A stretch of 64,000 bases of DNA, taken from Myotis daubentonii. Lineage: Eukaryota > Chordata > Mammalia > Chiroptera > Vespertilionidae. A program made the position numbers and the translations under genes. Below are positions 43,644-54,900 of the stretch, piece by piece. How positions within the stretch are numbered: position 1 is the first letter of the stretch; every line of letters starts with the position of its first letter. The notes below the pieces were generated by a model. The model made no database searches. It worked only from the letters and a program-made list of their open reading frames with translations, and was not told the DNA's origin. The DNA lies in assembly GCF_963259705.1 (NCBI RefSeq), contig NC_081851.1, forward strand, positions 59,356,855 to 59,420,854, written 5' to 3'.

Positions 43644-44337
43644 CTAGGGGCCCGGTGCACGAAATTCGTGCACTGGGTGTGTGTGTGTGGGGGTGTCCCT
43701 CAGCCCAGCCTGCCCCCTCTCACATACTGGGAGCCCTCAGACGTTGACCCCCATCACCCTCCAATCGCAGGATCGGCCCTTTGCCCAGGCCTGACGCCTC
43801 TGGCCTAGGCATCCAGCCCGGGCAGCGGGGACCTGCAGTGGCAGTGGGGGGTGCTGCGATCGCTCAGGCTCCGCCCCTGCCCCTGCAGGACGCCTCTGGC
43901 TGAGGCGTCTGGCCCGGGCAGCGGGGACCCACAGCTGCAGTGGCCCCGCGATCGTGGGCTTCGCTTTAGGCCCAGGCAAGGGACTGCCAGCTCCGACTGT
44001 GTCCAGCTCCCATCGCTGGCTCCACCCCTACTTCCTGCTATCACTGGCCAGGGCGGAAAAGGCACCTGATTCTCCGATCATGGCTGGGGGGCAGGGCAAA
44101 GGCAGCCCCAGGGCCACCTTTGCCCTGCCCCCCAGCTCTTAGCTCCCCCCTGGGTTTCTGATCACTGTCAGTGGCAGGGGGCTTCTTCCTGCTTTCCCTT
44201 TCACCTCCCTGCATTGTGCCTACATATGCAAATTAACCGCCATCTTGTTGGCAGTTAATTTGCATATAGCCCTGATTAGCCAATGAAAAGGGTATCGTCG
44301 TACGCCAATTACCATTTTTCTCTTTTATTAGTGTAGA
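43644..44337 (-). mobile_element. Non-autonomous Helitron, GC-rich
   Basis: Left edge 'ctaggggcccggtgcacgaa' with hairpin 'gtgcacgaaattcgtgcac' is a near-consensus inverted 3' end. Right edge 'ttctcttttattagtgtaga' is the inverted 5' end. The 5' subfamily motif 'aattaaccgccatcttgttg' is shared with 47105 and, inverted, 17150. The interior is GC-rich with imperfect duplication of a block around 'gcctctggc...ggcccgggcagcgggg' (43795-43830 and 43889-43926). A short TG run is at 43676-43690. No protein. Confidence 0.95.
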
Positions 44338-44447
44338 TAACAGAGAGAATAAGATCATTCTTTCCCACTTCATCTCTGAGTTAGGCTAGCAACAAACCCC
44401 TCCTCCTTCAGTAGTTAGATAGCATTCAGAAAGCAAGTAGCAAGTCC

Positions 44448-44690
44448 TAGAAGGTTTGGCTCAGTGGATAGAGCATCGGACTGCAGAACAAAGGGTCTCA
44501 GGTTAGATTCTAGTCAAAGGCATGTGCCTCCGTTGCAGGCTCCTCCTAGGCCTGGGCCCTGGTGGGGTCCTGTGCAAGAGGCAACCAATCGATGTGTTTC
44601 CCTCACATCAATATTTATCTCTGTCTTTCCCTCTCTCTTTCACTCTCTCTCTAAAAATATCTTTGGGTGGGGACTAAAAAAAGAAGAAGA
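44448..44690 (+). repeat. VES-related SINE
   Basis: 'aaggtttggctcagtggata' includes the A box; 'caggttagattctagtcaaa' is a decayed B box. The middle has an extra block 'ctcctaggcctgggccctgg', as in the copy at 53396. Tail 'ctctctctaaaaatatcttt'. The first bases of the head are changed. Confidence 0.93.
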
Positions 44691-46227
44691 AAGAAAGCCT
44701 TACAGTTCACTAGAGGGTATATATTCCCACTTTGGTCAGTGACAAAGCAGACTTGAAAAGCAGTAGCATTTGGGAAGGTCTTGGTAGCTATATCCCCTCT
44801 CTGGTGGCATAGCAACTCAACTTGTGCTGCCAAAGTACTACTGTATCCTCATAACCATCACGTGATCCTTTGATATGATCCTTTGACATTTATGATATGA
44901 TCCTTTCCTCCTCCTGGGCTCAGCACACACATTTGGTCTTTGCTGCTAGGAACTACTCCTTGTTGATTAAAGTGACACTCCCCATTAAGTTGGTCAGATA
45001 GGCTCTTTTATCACAGTCTCATAGAGGAGGGGGAAGTGAGGCTAAACACCTTTAAATAACTTTTGTGAATGAACAGGCCAAGAGCAGGTTGATTTCTGAC
45101 ACCATCCAGGTCTGTAAATTGTGTCTAATGCTCATTCTAAAGCACAGCATCCATCACAGATCTGTCTTGGTTCCTCCCATGGCTTCAGGTCTTCACTTAG
45201 TAGAGGGTTAGATTCAATACTTAAACTTTGTTTAAAATCATTAGTTTGTGTAAGCCAAGGCTTACTACTTATGTCTATGTCCTGTTAGAGAAGAATGCTT
45301 CATGGAAACAAGGGTATGTGTTTTCTTTCTTGGCAAAGAAAGAGGTGGGAAAAGAAGAATATCATGATTTTAGGTTTAGTTTTTAAGTTTTCAGATATTG
45401 CACTATCACATAAAACTCAATAAGTAGGATTATTTCATATATAAGGATTACTTCAAACAGAAAATTAATGATGTTTTTGTGTTGCCTGTTTAATGGAAAT
45501 GATGACCAAGTGTTTACATGACCACAGCTGAATTATCAAGCATAGTAACGTATTAAAAAGGCAGATGAGAGATTATAAGTCAATTAAATTCTGCATGTCC
45601 TAGTGCTGGGCAAACATGTCGTTTTCTAGTAGATGAAATTGTTTTTTATTTATTTTTCCCGACAGTAATTAAAACCTTTCTGTTATTGTTGTTCATTCTC
45701 TGTAGAAAACTGAGGACATTACTTGAGAAAATGTTAAAAGGACTGAGATTTTTCACATGTTGTGAGGGGAAAAGTTTTTTCACTGTGAGAAATATTTGGA
45801 TATTGATGTTTTAAATCTCTCTCCTTTGTGGTAATCACAAAGACTCAATCACGTCTCTGATGACACTTCTTTTACTGAGTAAAGGAAAAGGGCAGGGGAG
45901 TAACCCAGCATGTGACCAGGGGACCTTGTTTTCAGTAGGCCAAGGAGGGCACATACTCCGCAGACAATTGTGAAACAAGAAAGCTTCCTTTGAGGTCTTC
46001 CCTCATCCGTTGCCAGTGCCCACTTTTATGCCTTATAGTCCTCATCCTTTATTATGTTCTCCCCTCACTCTGTGTCTGTGTCAGACTAAGCCCTTCCATA
46101 CCTAGTCACTGCTGTTGATTTATTCTCTTCCATAGTGTTTCATTTTTAGTTCAAAGGTTTCCTTACTTTCACTTTCTACATTATCATTTGGAAATTTTTT
46201 GATGATACTTTTGTTTTATAATGAAAA
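44691..46227. other. unassigned DNA
   Basis: No gene or named repeat. A local duplication of 'gatatgatcctttga' lies at 44870-44907. Confidence 0.4.
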
Positions 46228-47364
46228 CTAGAGGCCCGGTGCACAAAAATTTGTGCACTCGGGGTTGGGAGAGGAGGTCCCTCAGCCTGGCCTGTGCCCT
46301 CTCACAGTCTGGGACCCATCAGGAGATAAGGACCTGCTGGTTTAGGCCTGCTCCCGGGTGGCAGAGGGCAGGCCTAATCCTAGGTGTAACCCCTGGTCGG
46401 GCTCAGAGCAGGGCCCATTGGGGAGTTGGGGCCCCGCCTCCTGTCATGCACAGAGCAGGGCGGATTGGGAGGTTGCGATGCCACCCTCAGTCATGCTCAG
46501 GGTAGGGCCGATTGGGGGGTTGGGGCACCACCCCCTGTCACACTCAAGGCAGGGTCCATAGGGAGGTTGCAGCGCCACTCCTGTCATGCACAGAGCAGGG
46601 CCGATCAGAGGGTTGGGGCTCTGCACCCTGTCACACTGATCCCGGTGCTGGGAAGCCTCGCTGCTCCGCTGATCCCAGGGCCAGGACGCCTCTCAGCTCC
46701 CCTGATCCCTGGCCCGGGAGGCCTCTCGGCTCCGCTGATCACCGGGGCTGGGAGGCCTCTGGACTCCGCTGATCACAGGGGCCGGGAGGCCTCTCGGCTC
46801 CGCTGATCACCAGGCCGGGAGGCCTCTCGGCTCCGCTGATCGCGGGGCCTCCGACTCCGCTGATCACCGGGGCGGGAGGCCTCTCGGCTCCGCTGATCAC
46901 CGGGGCCGGGAGGCCTCTCGGCTCCGCTGATCACCGGGGCCGGGAGGCCTCTTGGATCCGCTGATCACCGGGGCCGGGAGGCCTCTCGGACCCGCTGATC
47001 TCGGGGCCGGGAGGCCTCTCGACTCTGCTGATCCCAGGCCCTGAGGCCTCTCTGCCCTGCTGCTTCAGGGCTGTTTGGCTTCGCTCTGCTTGGAGCCTGA
47101 GTATGCAAATTAACCGCCATCTTTTAGCTTCTATAATTGAAACATTGTATCTTTTGGAGTTGTTGCTTCAGGAGCTCAGAGCCCGGCAGCTGCGGGGATC
47201 CTTGACTTTCTCCATCGCTGGGGCAACCAAGCCTCCTATTCTCAGCTGCCTGGCTGCCAGCCGCCATCTTGGCTGACAGTTAATTTGCATATCTCGCTGA
47301 TTAGCCAATGAAAAAGGTATCGGTTGTACGCCAATTACCATTTTTCTCTTTTATTAGTATAGGA
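46228..47364 (-). mobile_element. Large non-autonomous Helitron with two tandem arrays
   Basis: Left edge 'ctagaggcccggtgcacaaa' is an inverted 3' end with hairpin 'gtgcacaaaaatttgtgcac'. Right edge 'tttctcttttattagtatag' is the inverted 5' end. From the 5' side the order is: subfamily head with 'gccgccatcttggctgacag', a GC-rich 34-bp minisatellite (46640-47045), then a roughly 60-bp repeat (46390-46640) shared with 17631-18045, then the hairpin end. At about 1.14 kb it is the longest Helitron with both ends here. No Rep/Helicase remains. Confidence 0.95.
46640..47045. repeat. 34-bp CpG-rich minisatellite in a Helitron
   Basis: About twelve imperfect units built on 'ggcctctcggctccgctgat' plus 'caccggggccggga'. 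Each unit has several CpGs, making a CpG-dense patch in an AT-rich region. Units vary in length where the second half is shortened. Unstable and likely polymorphic. Confidence 0.95.
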
Positions 47365-48419
47365 TACATTTCCACTTTGTGAAAACGAGGTGTTTGTGGG
47401 TGAAGTGTTTTCAAAAAGACTGACTTCTGGGAAAAGATCAATGGGAAAATTAATGGAGAAGATGCTGCCTCATTATTCTGTTCCACCACAACCAGTTTGT
47501 CCCCTGAGAGTGTCAGAAAACACTTATGATATTTCTAACAGGAGGAATTGAATAATGGGGATTGGTTACATGGGTGCTGGAAGAGTTAAGAAGACAAATA
47601 TGGGCTAGAAAGACAACATGGCGATTAAATCATTATTAAGTAAAAGTAAAAAAATAGTGACTGATTTAAATAAGAAGTTTGTAAAAGATTATTTCAAAAC
47701 GATACCATATTTCTTCTCATGCATTTCTGGGAAAATGATCCTGCCTTTAACAGAAAATAGGAACCAAAAGGGAAAGTATGGTTTAGAAGAAAAGATAATG
47801 TAATGATTTGAAGCGATTATGGGAAATCCAAGCAGACATTTTTAGTATTATATCAGTATTTGGCACATAGGAGATAATGGGCAAATGCACTTTTTTTATT
47901 ATGTGAGAAATATGATTAAAAACATAATAGTTAAATCATCTGTATAAATTTAATATTTATCAATAGTGGATAAAATCACAAAGAGTAATATAGATGATGG
48001 ATAAAAATGCATCTTCGCTTTAATTACTGTGACTCCTAATGACTTTAGAGTGTCCCCTGCTCCCCCATTGAATTTTATCATGTTCCTTTTCTCCACAGTG
48101 AGAGAAAACAAGTTTGAAAATCCCTTTGAGTGTAAGAATCATAAAAAAGTAATTTGTAAATAGTGTTTCCACTAAGTCAATAAAAACATTGCCCTGTTGG
48201 TCATAATGACTGCTGTACTCCAAGCAGCAGTTACTCTGTGAACAACCTGCCTTTTCCTGATCATAAGCCCAAGTATGATATCTCCGTCCTTATTTGAAGA
48301 CACAAAAAAGAAAATGCTGAGAGTCATCTATAGTATGATGTATCCTTCTAAGACAGGACTTCAAAGCAACAATTTCACGAATTATATTCTAATGGTGGGA
48401 AGTTCCTATGTCCTCTCTG
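47365..48419. other. unassigned DNA
   Basis: AT-rich. 'atcagtatttggcacatagg' at 47850 is a tiny L2/MIR-tail-like piece. No genes. Confidence 0.4.
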
Positions 48420-48800
48420 ACTTTTATCAGCTACCGCTGCCTCCTTGCCCATCCCACTCTCAGCCGGTTGGCGTCCTTGCTGTCTTTTAAACAGGACACC
48501 TGTGCTCCCGTCTCAGAGCCTGTCTGCTTCCCTGAAATGCTTTATTCCAAGATATCCACCTGTGCTACTGCTTCCCTTTCTTCAGGACATTACTTAGAGG
48601 CAACTTTCTCAGTTGCCTTCTCTGACTGTCCTTCATTAAATTGCAAGCTTCCAACCCTAAAATCTATATTCTTTTCCTATTTATTATTTTTTTCTCTGTA
48701 ATATTATTGATATTTCTTGTCCCCACCAAAATTTAAGATCATAAGCAGAGGTTATTTGGTGGCTCCCCAGCAACTAGAATAAATACTCAATAATCTATCA
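48420..48800 (-). repeat. L2 LINE 3' part, antisense
   Basis: The plus strand has the antisense L2 order: 'caactttctcagttgccttc', 'tctgactgtccttcattaaa', 'tatttattatttttttctct', 'gtccccaccaaaatttaaga' and 'ctagaataaatactcaataa'. Non-coding fossil. Confidence 0.65.
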
Positions 48801-50239
48801 AGGAATAGATTTCAAAGACACCAATCTAAATCCAGAATTCCAGTTGGTAGCTTTAAAAGTTATTTATATTTTATAATACCTCTGGAAGGAGTGGGGACAT
48901 TATATCTAATTTTAAATGTATTGTCTTAGAACACCTTTTGAGTCCTAGGCCTTTTGATTTTATATAATAATTCATGAAATAGGATGCATTTAACAGTGAG
49001 TGATTTTGTGGAGAAGACATAATTGGGAAGAGGGTTACGTCCCTTCCTGACAAGAGAATTAAGTATATGTTCACTTCAAATAGTTTTACCATAGCCAGGC
49101 TAGGGACATTTATGCTATAAAGTAACCATAAATACTATGAAAATACTATTCCCTTCTGAGAAGAAGCATGGTGTGTGGGAGGAAATTCTGGCAAAATGGT
49201 CACTAAATTCAGCCAAAATGTTGATGGTTTAAGCAGAAAATATTGGTATTTTAAAAAGACATACCCAGAATAGAATACTTGAAGGTTGCTTTGGTTTAAT
49301 TATAGAAAATTCACTGATCTTCCTGATTTCCTAAGCCAAGCTGTTGGCTGCTGGCTGCTGGTGGTGCTTTATATGGAAACAGCATGAATATAGCCATGCT
49401 TCACATTAGCTCTTGGTTCTGCTGCATAAAGGTTTCTCTAGTGTTGAACTATATTGCTCAATTCTGATCACACTTTCTACATATCTTTAAAATATTTGTC
49501 ACATACCAGTACCGAGCTATAACATGAACAAAATAGATCTGGAAACTCTCATATACTTGATATGATGAGATAAAAATATTAAGGAACAATTAGTAGATTT
49601 TATTTCTTATTTTTTATTTTAGGTCTATCTCTTTTATCTCCTACTTTAAAGGTACTCATCAACCATAATCCCTTTATTGTCATTCATGAACAAGAAGAAA
49701 AGTGAGTTTTGAGTTCTTAAATATAGTATTCAATTTGGGAAAGATAAAAATTATATATTAGGTATTATCATGAGACACCAAAATATAGTGTAGTGTTTTT
49801 CTAAGATCCTCCTTAATTAATAATTGCACCTATTTTCTCCTTTAAGAATGTTTGCCAAGTTGGTGATAATGATTTGCCAAGGGGTTTTTCTACTCAATAC
49901 AAATATAATCTCCTTTGCCCTATTTAAGGAGTAAGCATTTGAATAGCGAATTTATAAATAGAAAGCAGAGTTTGAAAACCCACATGGTATGAAGTTTTCT
50001 AAGTACTCTTTCCCTCTAGAAAAGAATAAGCTAACACAAAATAGTGATTAACTGTCTCTTATTAGAATGCTTTCAGAGAAGCAGTATTACAGTTCCTATG
50101 TCATCTGATTATATAAAATATCTTGAAAGTTTTCATGAATCAACTATATGTACTATAACCAACTTTTTCTTCATCTGAGATAATTTTCTAACCAGAAGGT
50201 TTTGCGTAAAACTCTCAAATCTTTATATTTCACTATTCA
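48801..50239. other. unassigned AT-rich DNA
   Basis: A 'ggctgctggctgctggtggtg' type patch is at 49345-49368. Nothing else recognised. Confidence 0.4.
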
Positions 50240-50323
50240 CAGCTGTATGTGAAACACAGAGTTTATTCTTGTATTATTATTTATTATTAATTTGTATTAA
50301 AACTGTAAACCTACTTTCTTCCA
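50240..50323. mobile_element. Mariner-type MITE, incomplete
   Basis: 'gctgtatgtgaaacacagag', 'tttattcttgtattattatt' and 'aactgtaaacctactttctt' match the elements at 15123 and 36415, but the left inverted end is missing. Confidence 0.75.
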
Positions 50324-50394
50324 ATCCATATATTTGTGCCAATGTAAAATGGGAAAGCAGTGGCAGTGAAAAAGTTATGGACTAGCCCAGCCAG

Positions 50395-50600
50395 TGTAGC
50401 TCTGCGGCTGAGAGTCGACCTATGAACCGGGAGGTCATGGCTCTATTCCAGGTCAGGGTATATGTCTAGGTTGCTGGCTCAGTCCCTAGTGGGAGCTATG
50501 CAGGAGGAAGCTGATCAGTGATTCTCTCTCATCATTGATGTTTCTATCTCTCTCTTCCTCTCCCTTCTTCTCTAGAATCGATAAAAATATACTTAAAAAA
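50395..50600 (+). repeat. VES-related SINE, older subfamily
   Basis: 'gcccagccagtgtagctctg' is the head, 'cggctgagagtcgacctatg' and 'gctctattccaggtcagggt' follow, and the tail is 'aatcgataaaaatatactta'. Duplication 'aagttatggacta' (50382-50394) and 'aagttcaggacta' (50601-50613) agree at 11 of 13 bases. Confidence 0.93.
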
Positions 50601-50796
50601 AAGTTCAGGACTAAATGTTAAATTTACTTATTTTCTATCAGATTGTCTCTTTATAGTAGTCTGCTAAGTAAATATTAGGTCAGTTTTGCTATGTATATGA
50701 ATCAAAGCCATATCTTGACTTTATTTTGGCTCTTGATTTGATTTCATTATATGCTATAATCCAAATATATTGATACTACAAAACTAACTCCTGATC

Positions 50797-50826
50797 TTAA
50801 AAAGATCAGGAGACTGATCTTTTTAA
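50797..50826. repeat. Perfect hairpin, 13-bp arms
   Basis: 'ttaaaaagatcag' is followed after the 4-base loop 'gaga' by its exact reverse complement 'ctgatctttttaa'. A further 'ctgatcttaa' directly upstream (50791-50800) can pair alternatively. Function unknown. Confidence 0.9.
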
Positions 50827-52015
50827 ACACAAAAAATATAGTCAATCCCTTTGAAACAATATAATTTATAACAAAATGTTATTTGTTATGCAAAATAATT
50901 AAATTTGTACATGTATCTATAAATTTAGTGTTGTAGGACTTAGATCAATAGATGTAAGTAGCAAAAATCAGAAACCATAAAACCTTATCATTAACCCCAA
51001 GATTCACAAATTGGTTTACATTTGATTCAGTCTAGAGATTTCCTAAAATATACCTGTCAGTGTCATATGACTCTTACTATATCAGCTAACAAAAAGCTCA
51101 GAACCTTTCAAGGCAATGCATGTCAGGATCTGACAACTGTGATTGTTAGAAATGTAATTCTTATACTGAGTAAAATTAATTCATTCTCTCCTTCGGTCAT
51201 CTCACCTGTTAATTAGTATGCAGACAATTCCCATATCTAAATCACCAGTCTTGTTCTCCCAAGAAATTTCAGGCTTGGATTTCAATTTGTCTTTCATATC
51301 AAAACTATTGCACAGAGTAAACCCCTCTAAATCAACATGACTGTCATTGTATCTGAATGTTCTTAAGCTTCCCACATCTGCATTATGTATTTCACACCGT
51401 CTTAATCACACTGGAAAATATGTTTAATTTTGACCTCTACTTCATACCATATAGTCAGTCCTTCAAAAATGCACATAGATTTTACTTATAAAATATTACT
51501 TATATTTATTTGCTTCTTATTTTCATTTCAACAGCCTCTGCAAGTCCTCATTACTTATCCTCCTCCCTTTTCTTCTCTTACTTCTGTTGACTCTTGGATT
51601 CAAATAATTGTTTTGATCATAATCCATAGTTTATATATTTCCATAATTATTCAACAATGCATCTCTTGCTTTACTTATTCTAATGATATAATGTGACCAC
51701 ATTTGTGAACACTAGAACTAACTGGAAAAGTAACGATAAATATGTGCTTCTCTCTGATCCTAAAACCATGTTCCCTCTAAATTCCAAATATACTAAACAG
51801 CCTTCACTTCTAGAGGTTTTCTTTTTATGAGTGCTAATATCTGGTATGGCAACCTTCTTCCTCTATTCTTTCTTTCGAAAGTTAGATGTTTCCTGGCTGT
51901 TTACCCTTCTGTATAGATTTGAAATAAAAGTTATATGTCATATTTCATGAAAAATTTGGTAATCAATTTTTATTATAGTATTATTGACTCATCAACTCAC
52001 CAGGGAGTATTGCTA
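50827..52015. other. unassigned AT-rich DNA
   Basis: No gene. The plus-strand frame at 51430-51696 (88 codons) is AT-driven and hydrophobic without known domain. Confidence 0.4.
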
Positions 52016-52198
52016 TCTATAATAATAAAAGCGTAATATGCTAATTAGACTGGATGTCCTTTTGGAAGTCATTCTGTCCTTCTGGATGAAGCCGGGGCTT
52101 CGAGGGAAGCCCGGTTCCCAGGTGCTAGGGAAGTCAGTGCTGGCAGCCGGGGGAAGGAAGACCTACTCTTGCACAAATTTCATTCATCAGGCCTCTAG
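52016..52198 (+). mobile_element. Short non-autonomous Helitron, 183 bp
   Basis: Starts 'tctataataataaaagcgta' after A, ends 'cattcatcaggcctctag' before T. Shares most of its body with 30315-30491 ('gctaattagactggatgtcc', 'cgagggaagcccggttccc', 'cctactcttgcacaaatttc'). Relative to that copy it has a short extra 'ttggaagtcattctgtcc'. Confidence 0.95.
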
Positions 52199-53383
52199 TT
52201 CCTACAATATTATCTTATTGATGAACATAGTATCTCTTTTTATTTAGTTATCTTTATTAAATTTTAGCAAGGTTTTATTTAATTTTTTTCCTATATAGGA
52301 TTTGCACACCTTTTGGTACAATATTCCCAAGTGTTTTTAAGCTTGCTTTTTATTACTATAAATTGTGTCTATTTTTAAAAAATATTTTTATTAAAAATGA
52401 TGTAAATGCAGGAAACATGCATATAAAAATATACAACTTAATGAATTTTAACCAGACATACTGTGCATCAAATCAAGAAAGAGATCATTAACTGATGTCT
52501 TTTAAAAAAATTACCTTTTTATTTTTGTTGCAGGTTTTGTACAACTGTACAAATGCTAATGACAGTAGTAAATAATATTTTTTATAAAACAAAGTCTCAT
52601 TTCAATGAAGGTCCTGTCAATTCTATACCTCATTGCCCCCATTTGGACAGTATATCTTTCTTTCACAGTCCCAGGTTTTCAAGAAATTCATCAACTTTTT
52701 CTCCCCTGAGGAGGAAGGGAAAAATGGTTCCTTTATTTTATTTTGCTAATGTGTGTGCAAAAAAAACTATCAAATTATTTTTCAGAAATCACCTGTTTAT
52801 TTCTACATATATAGTGCATTATATTTTAAATGCATTATATGAAGATCTTGAAAAGGAAACTAGAATGATTTCCCCCCTTTTTATTCAGCATATATCAAAA
52901 GCTGAATTTTTAGAGAAAAAATAATTATTTGGGGCTGTCACAGACTTTAAATTCTTGTGATTCTAATTTATATCAATAAGAAGGCTGGTCTGTTGGAACA
53001 GGGATTCCATTAGCAATGCCTGTACTTTGATGTCAGAATGAACTCTGCCTTAGTTTCCTGAGACTTTGGGGAAAATCCCCAAATCTGATATGCTTCACCT
53101 TGAAAGACTTCCTGTCTCCAAGGGGGTTTATAACAACAGGCTTCTGGGTAAGGATCTAACAAAGAGTAGTGCAAAGTGGTGACAGATCACAACCGGCAGG
53201 TGGCTCAGAGGATGCCAATGGAAGCCCTTAGAAGGCGATCACTGTGAACTACTCCAGTCCTCCATTTCTAGGTATTATTAGTTGAGGAGAACTTTGAAAA
53301 ACTCTAAATGGAAAAGTCATCTTTAAATATTTATTTTTTCAGAAGTAGTTCCCATTTATTTTCATCATGACCTCTTACACAAA
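52199..53383. other. unassigned DNA
   Basis: The plus-strand frame at 52553-52924 (123 codons) has no recognised domain and AT-driven composition. About 52370-52560 loosely resembles antisense or degraded repeat DNA but could not be named. Confidence 0.35.
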
Positions 53384-53395
53384 ATCCCAATTTAG

Positions 53396-53658
53396 CCCGA
53401 GCTGGATTTACTCTGTAGTTAGAGAATCGTCCTGGAGACTGAAGGGTCACAGGTTTTATTCCAGTCAAGGGAACATACCTTGGTTGCAGATTCAGGCCCC
53501 AGGCCTGGTCGGGGCACGTGCAGGAGGCAACTAATCTATGTGTCTCTCTCACATCGATGTTTCTCTCTTTTTGTCTCTCTTGTCCCTTCCACTTTCTCTA
53601 AAAATAAATGGAAAAAATATCCTAGGTGAGGATTAATCAAAAATAAAAAATAAAAAGG
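53396..53658 (+). repeat. VES-related SINE with 12-bp duplication
   Basis: 'cccgagctggatttactctg' is the diverged head; 'acaggttttattccagtcaa' is the decayed B box; the middle has the extra 'aggccccaggcctggtcggg' block; tail rich in 'aaaataaa'. The perfect duplication 'atcccaatttag' lies at 53384-53395 and 53659-53670. Confidence 0.93.
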
Positions 53659-53670
53659 ATCCCAATTTAG

Positions 53671-54314
53671 AAAACTAACAAACAGATCAGTGTTTGCAGT
53701 GGGAAAGGAAGGTCCTACAACGCAACTTTTCAGCTCAAAGCATCAACTCTGTGGGCTCTTCTTTGAGATCCAGTGTAGGCAGATACAAAATCAATATTAA
53801 AAACGAAAACTTTCTGGAGGCTATTACTTATAGATCACGTACATGTATGCATTGTTCTTTAATGTGTCTCTTTCATGCTGAACTACTTGAATGTTACCTC
53901 TGACTTTTCTTTGTGAGCTTGTATTGTAATTCACAGAGGCCCAGTGAGCAATTATAAGTGTTGGGAGACCCAGTAAGGCAACCTCTGAAGTAGTGCATGT
54001 TAAGCACCCTTCGTGCAACAACAGATCAGTCTACGCCTGCCCTTTCCCACAGTCATGATCTATGGAAAGCAGTCCTAGAGTCCTTCTTTCCCAAGAGTTC
54101 TTCCAAGAAGAACTACCCCTGTTTTATTTCTGTCTCAGAGTCACTTGATTCTATTTCACTTTTAAACAGTATCACATGCTTTCCTGGAATATAGTTTTTT
54201 GCTTCTTATTATTTCTCTGACTGTGTATATTTTTGAGGGCATATTTTATTCCTGGTAGTAGCTATGACTATCTTGCATATGGGAGGTACTCAATGAATGT
54301 TTATAGTGGTAAGA
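53671..54314. other. unassigned; L2/MIR-like tail at 54225-54305
   Basis: 'gggaggtactcaatgaatgt' at 54282 resembles the antisense L2/MIR end. No gene seen. Confidence 0.4.
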
Positions 54315-54400
54315 AGGTGGGAACTGGAGCCAGAAATATTGGAGTTGATTATAGCAGGTACATACTTTAGCTACATAACTTTGGTCAAGTCAATCCACTT

Positions 54401-54457
54401 TATTTATTGATTTATTATTTTTAAATTTTAAAACGTTATTGATTTTTAGAAGAGGGA

Positions 54458-54521
<64 letters not shown>

Positions 54522-54731
54522 GAGAAAGAGGAGAAGAGAAGAGAAGAGAAGAGAAGAGAAGAGAAGAGAAGAGAAGAGAAGAGAAGAGAGACAAGGATTG
54601 GCTGCCACCACATACACCCCAACCAGGTTTTGAACCTGTTAGCTGGATATGTGCCCTGACTGGGAATCGAACCCACAACCTTTTGGTGTACAGGACGATG
54701 CTCCAACAACCTGAGCCACACTGGCCAGGGC
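54401..54731 (-). repeat. VES-related SINE with expanded tail repeat
   Basis: The head at the right reads 'tgagccacactggccagggc' and the antisense B box 'gggaatcgaacccacaac'. At the left is the tail 'aacgttattgatttttagaa'. Between them the CT-rich part of the SINE has expanded to a compound microsatellite (54461-54591). Duplication 'tcaatccactt' (54390-54400) and 'tcaatctactt' (54732-54742). Confidence 0.93.
54461..54591. repeat. (AG)n(AAGAG)n compound microsatellite
   Basis: About 35 AG units with a few breaks, followed by about eleven AAGAG units. All within the polypurine strand of the VES. Strong polypurine-polypyrimidine tract, likely length-variable. Confidence 0.98.
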
Positions 54732-54900
54732 TCAATCTACTTCTTTACATTTCAGTCCCTGAATAGCTAAATAAGGATAATAATTCTAAGTTAGGAGTGG
54801 GAAAAGAGGTTATGAAAATTAGAAATAATTTTTACATAACATAATCTAGTGTATTATCTGGAACATAATAACCTTCTGAAATGCTAGGTGCTTTATTTTT

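Larger units (their letters stand above)
54315..54900 (-). repeat. MIR SINE split by a VES
   Basis: Left part: 'gtacatactttagctacata' and 'actttggtcaagtcaatcc'. Right part: 'ttcagtccctgaatagctaa', 'aggataataattctaagtta' and 'catttttt'-type end through 'ctggaacataataacc'. Together they read as one antisense MIR, in order, with the VES at 54401-54731 between. Confidence 0.8.

Noticed and set aside
46221..46806. Three overlapping plus-strand frames of 86-126 codons
   Set aside because: Same Helitron tandem arrays and GC-rich minisatellite; no protein domain.
46640..47045. CRISPR-like array
   Set aside because: Regular 34-bp units without distinct spacers, inside a Helitron in a mammalian genome. 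It is a minisatellite.
50827..52015. Hydrophobic 88-codon frame as a membrane protein
   Set aside because: AT-rich DNA commonly gives Ile/Phe/Leu/Ser-rich frames; no start context or conservation evidence.
52553..52924. 123-codon plus-strand frame as a gene
   Set aside because: AT-driven composition, no domain recognised, no neighbouring exon signals that could be trusted.
54390..54735. Ser/Leu-rich or Arg/Glu-rich proteins
   Set aside because: Pure products of AG and AAGAG microsatellites in alternative frames.
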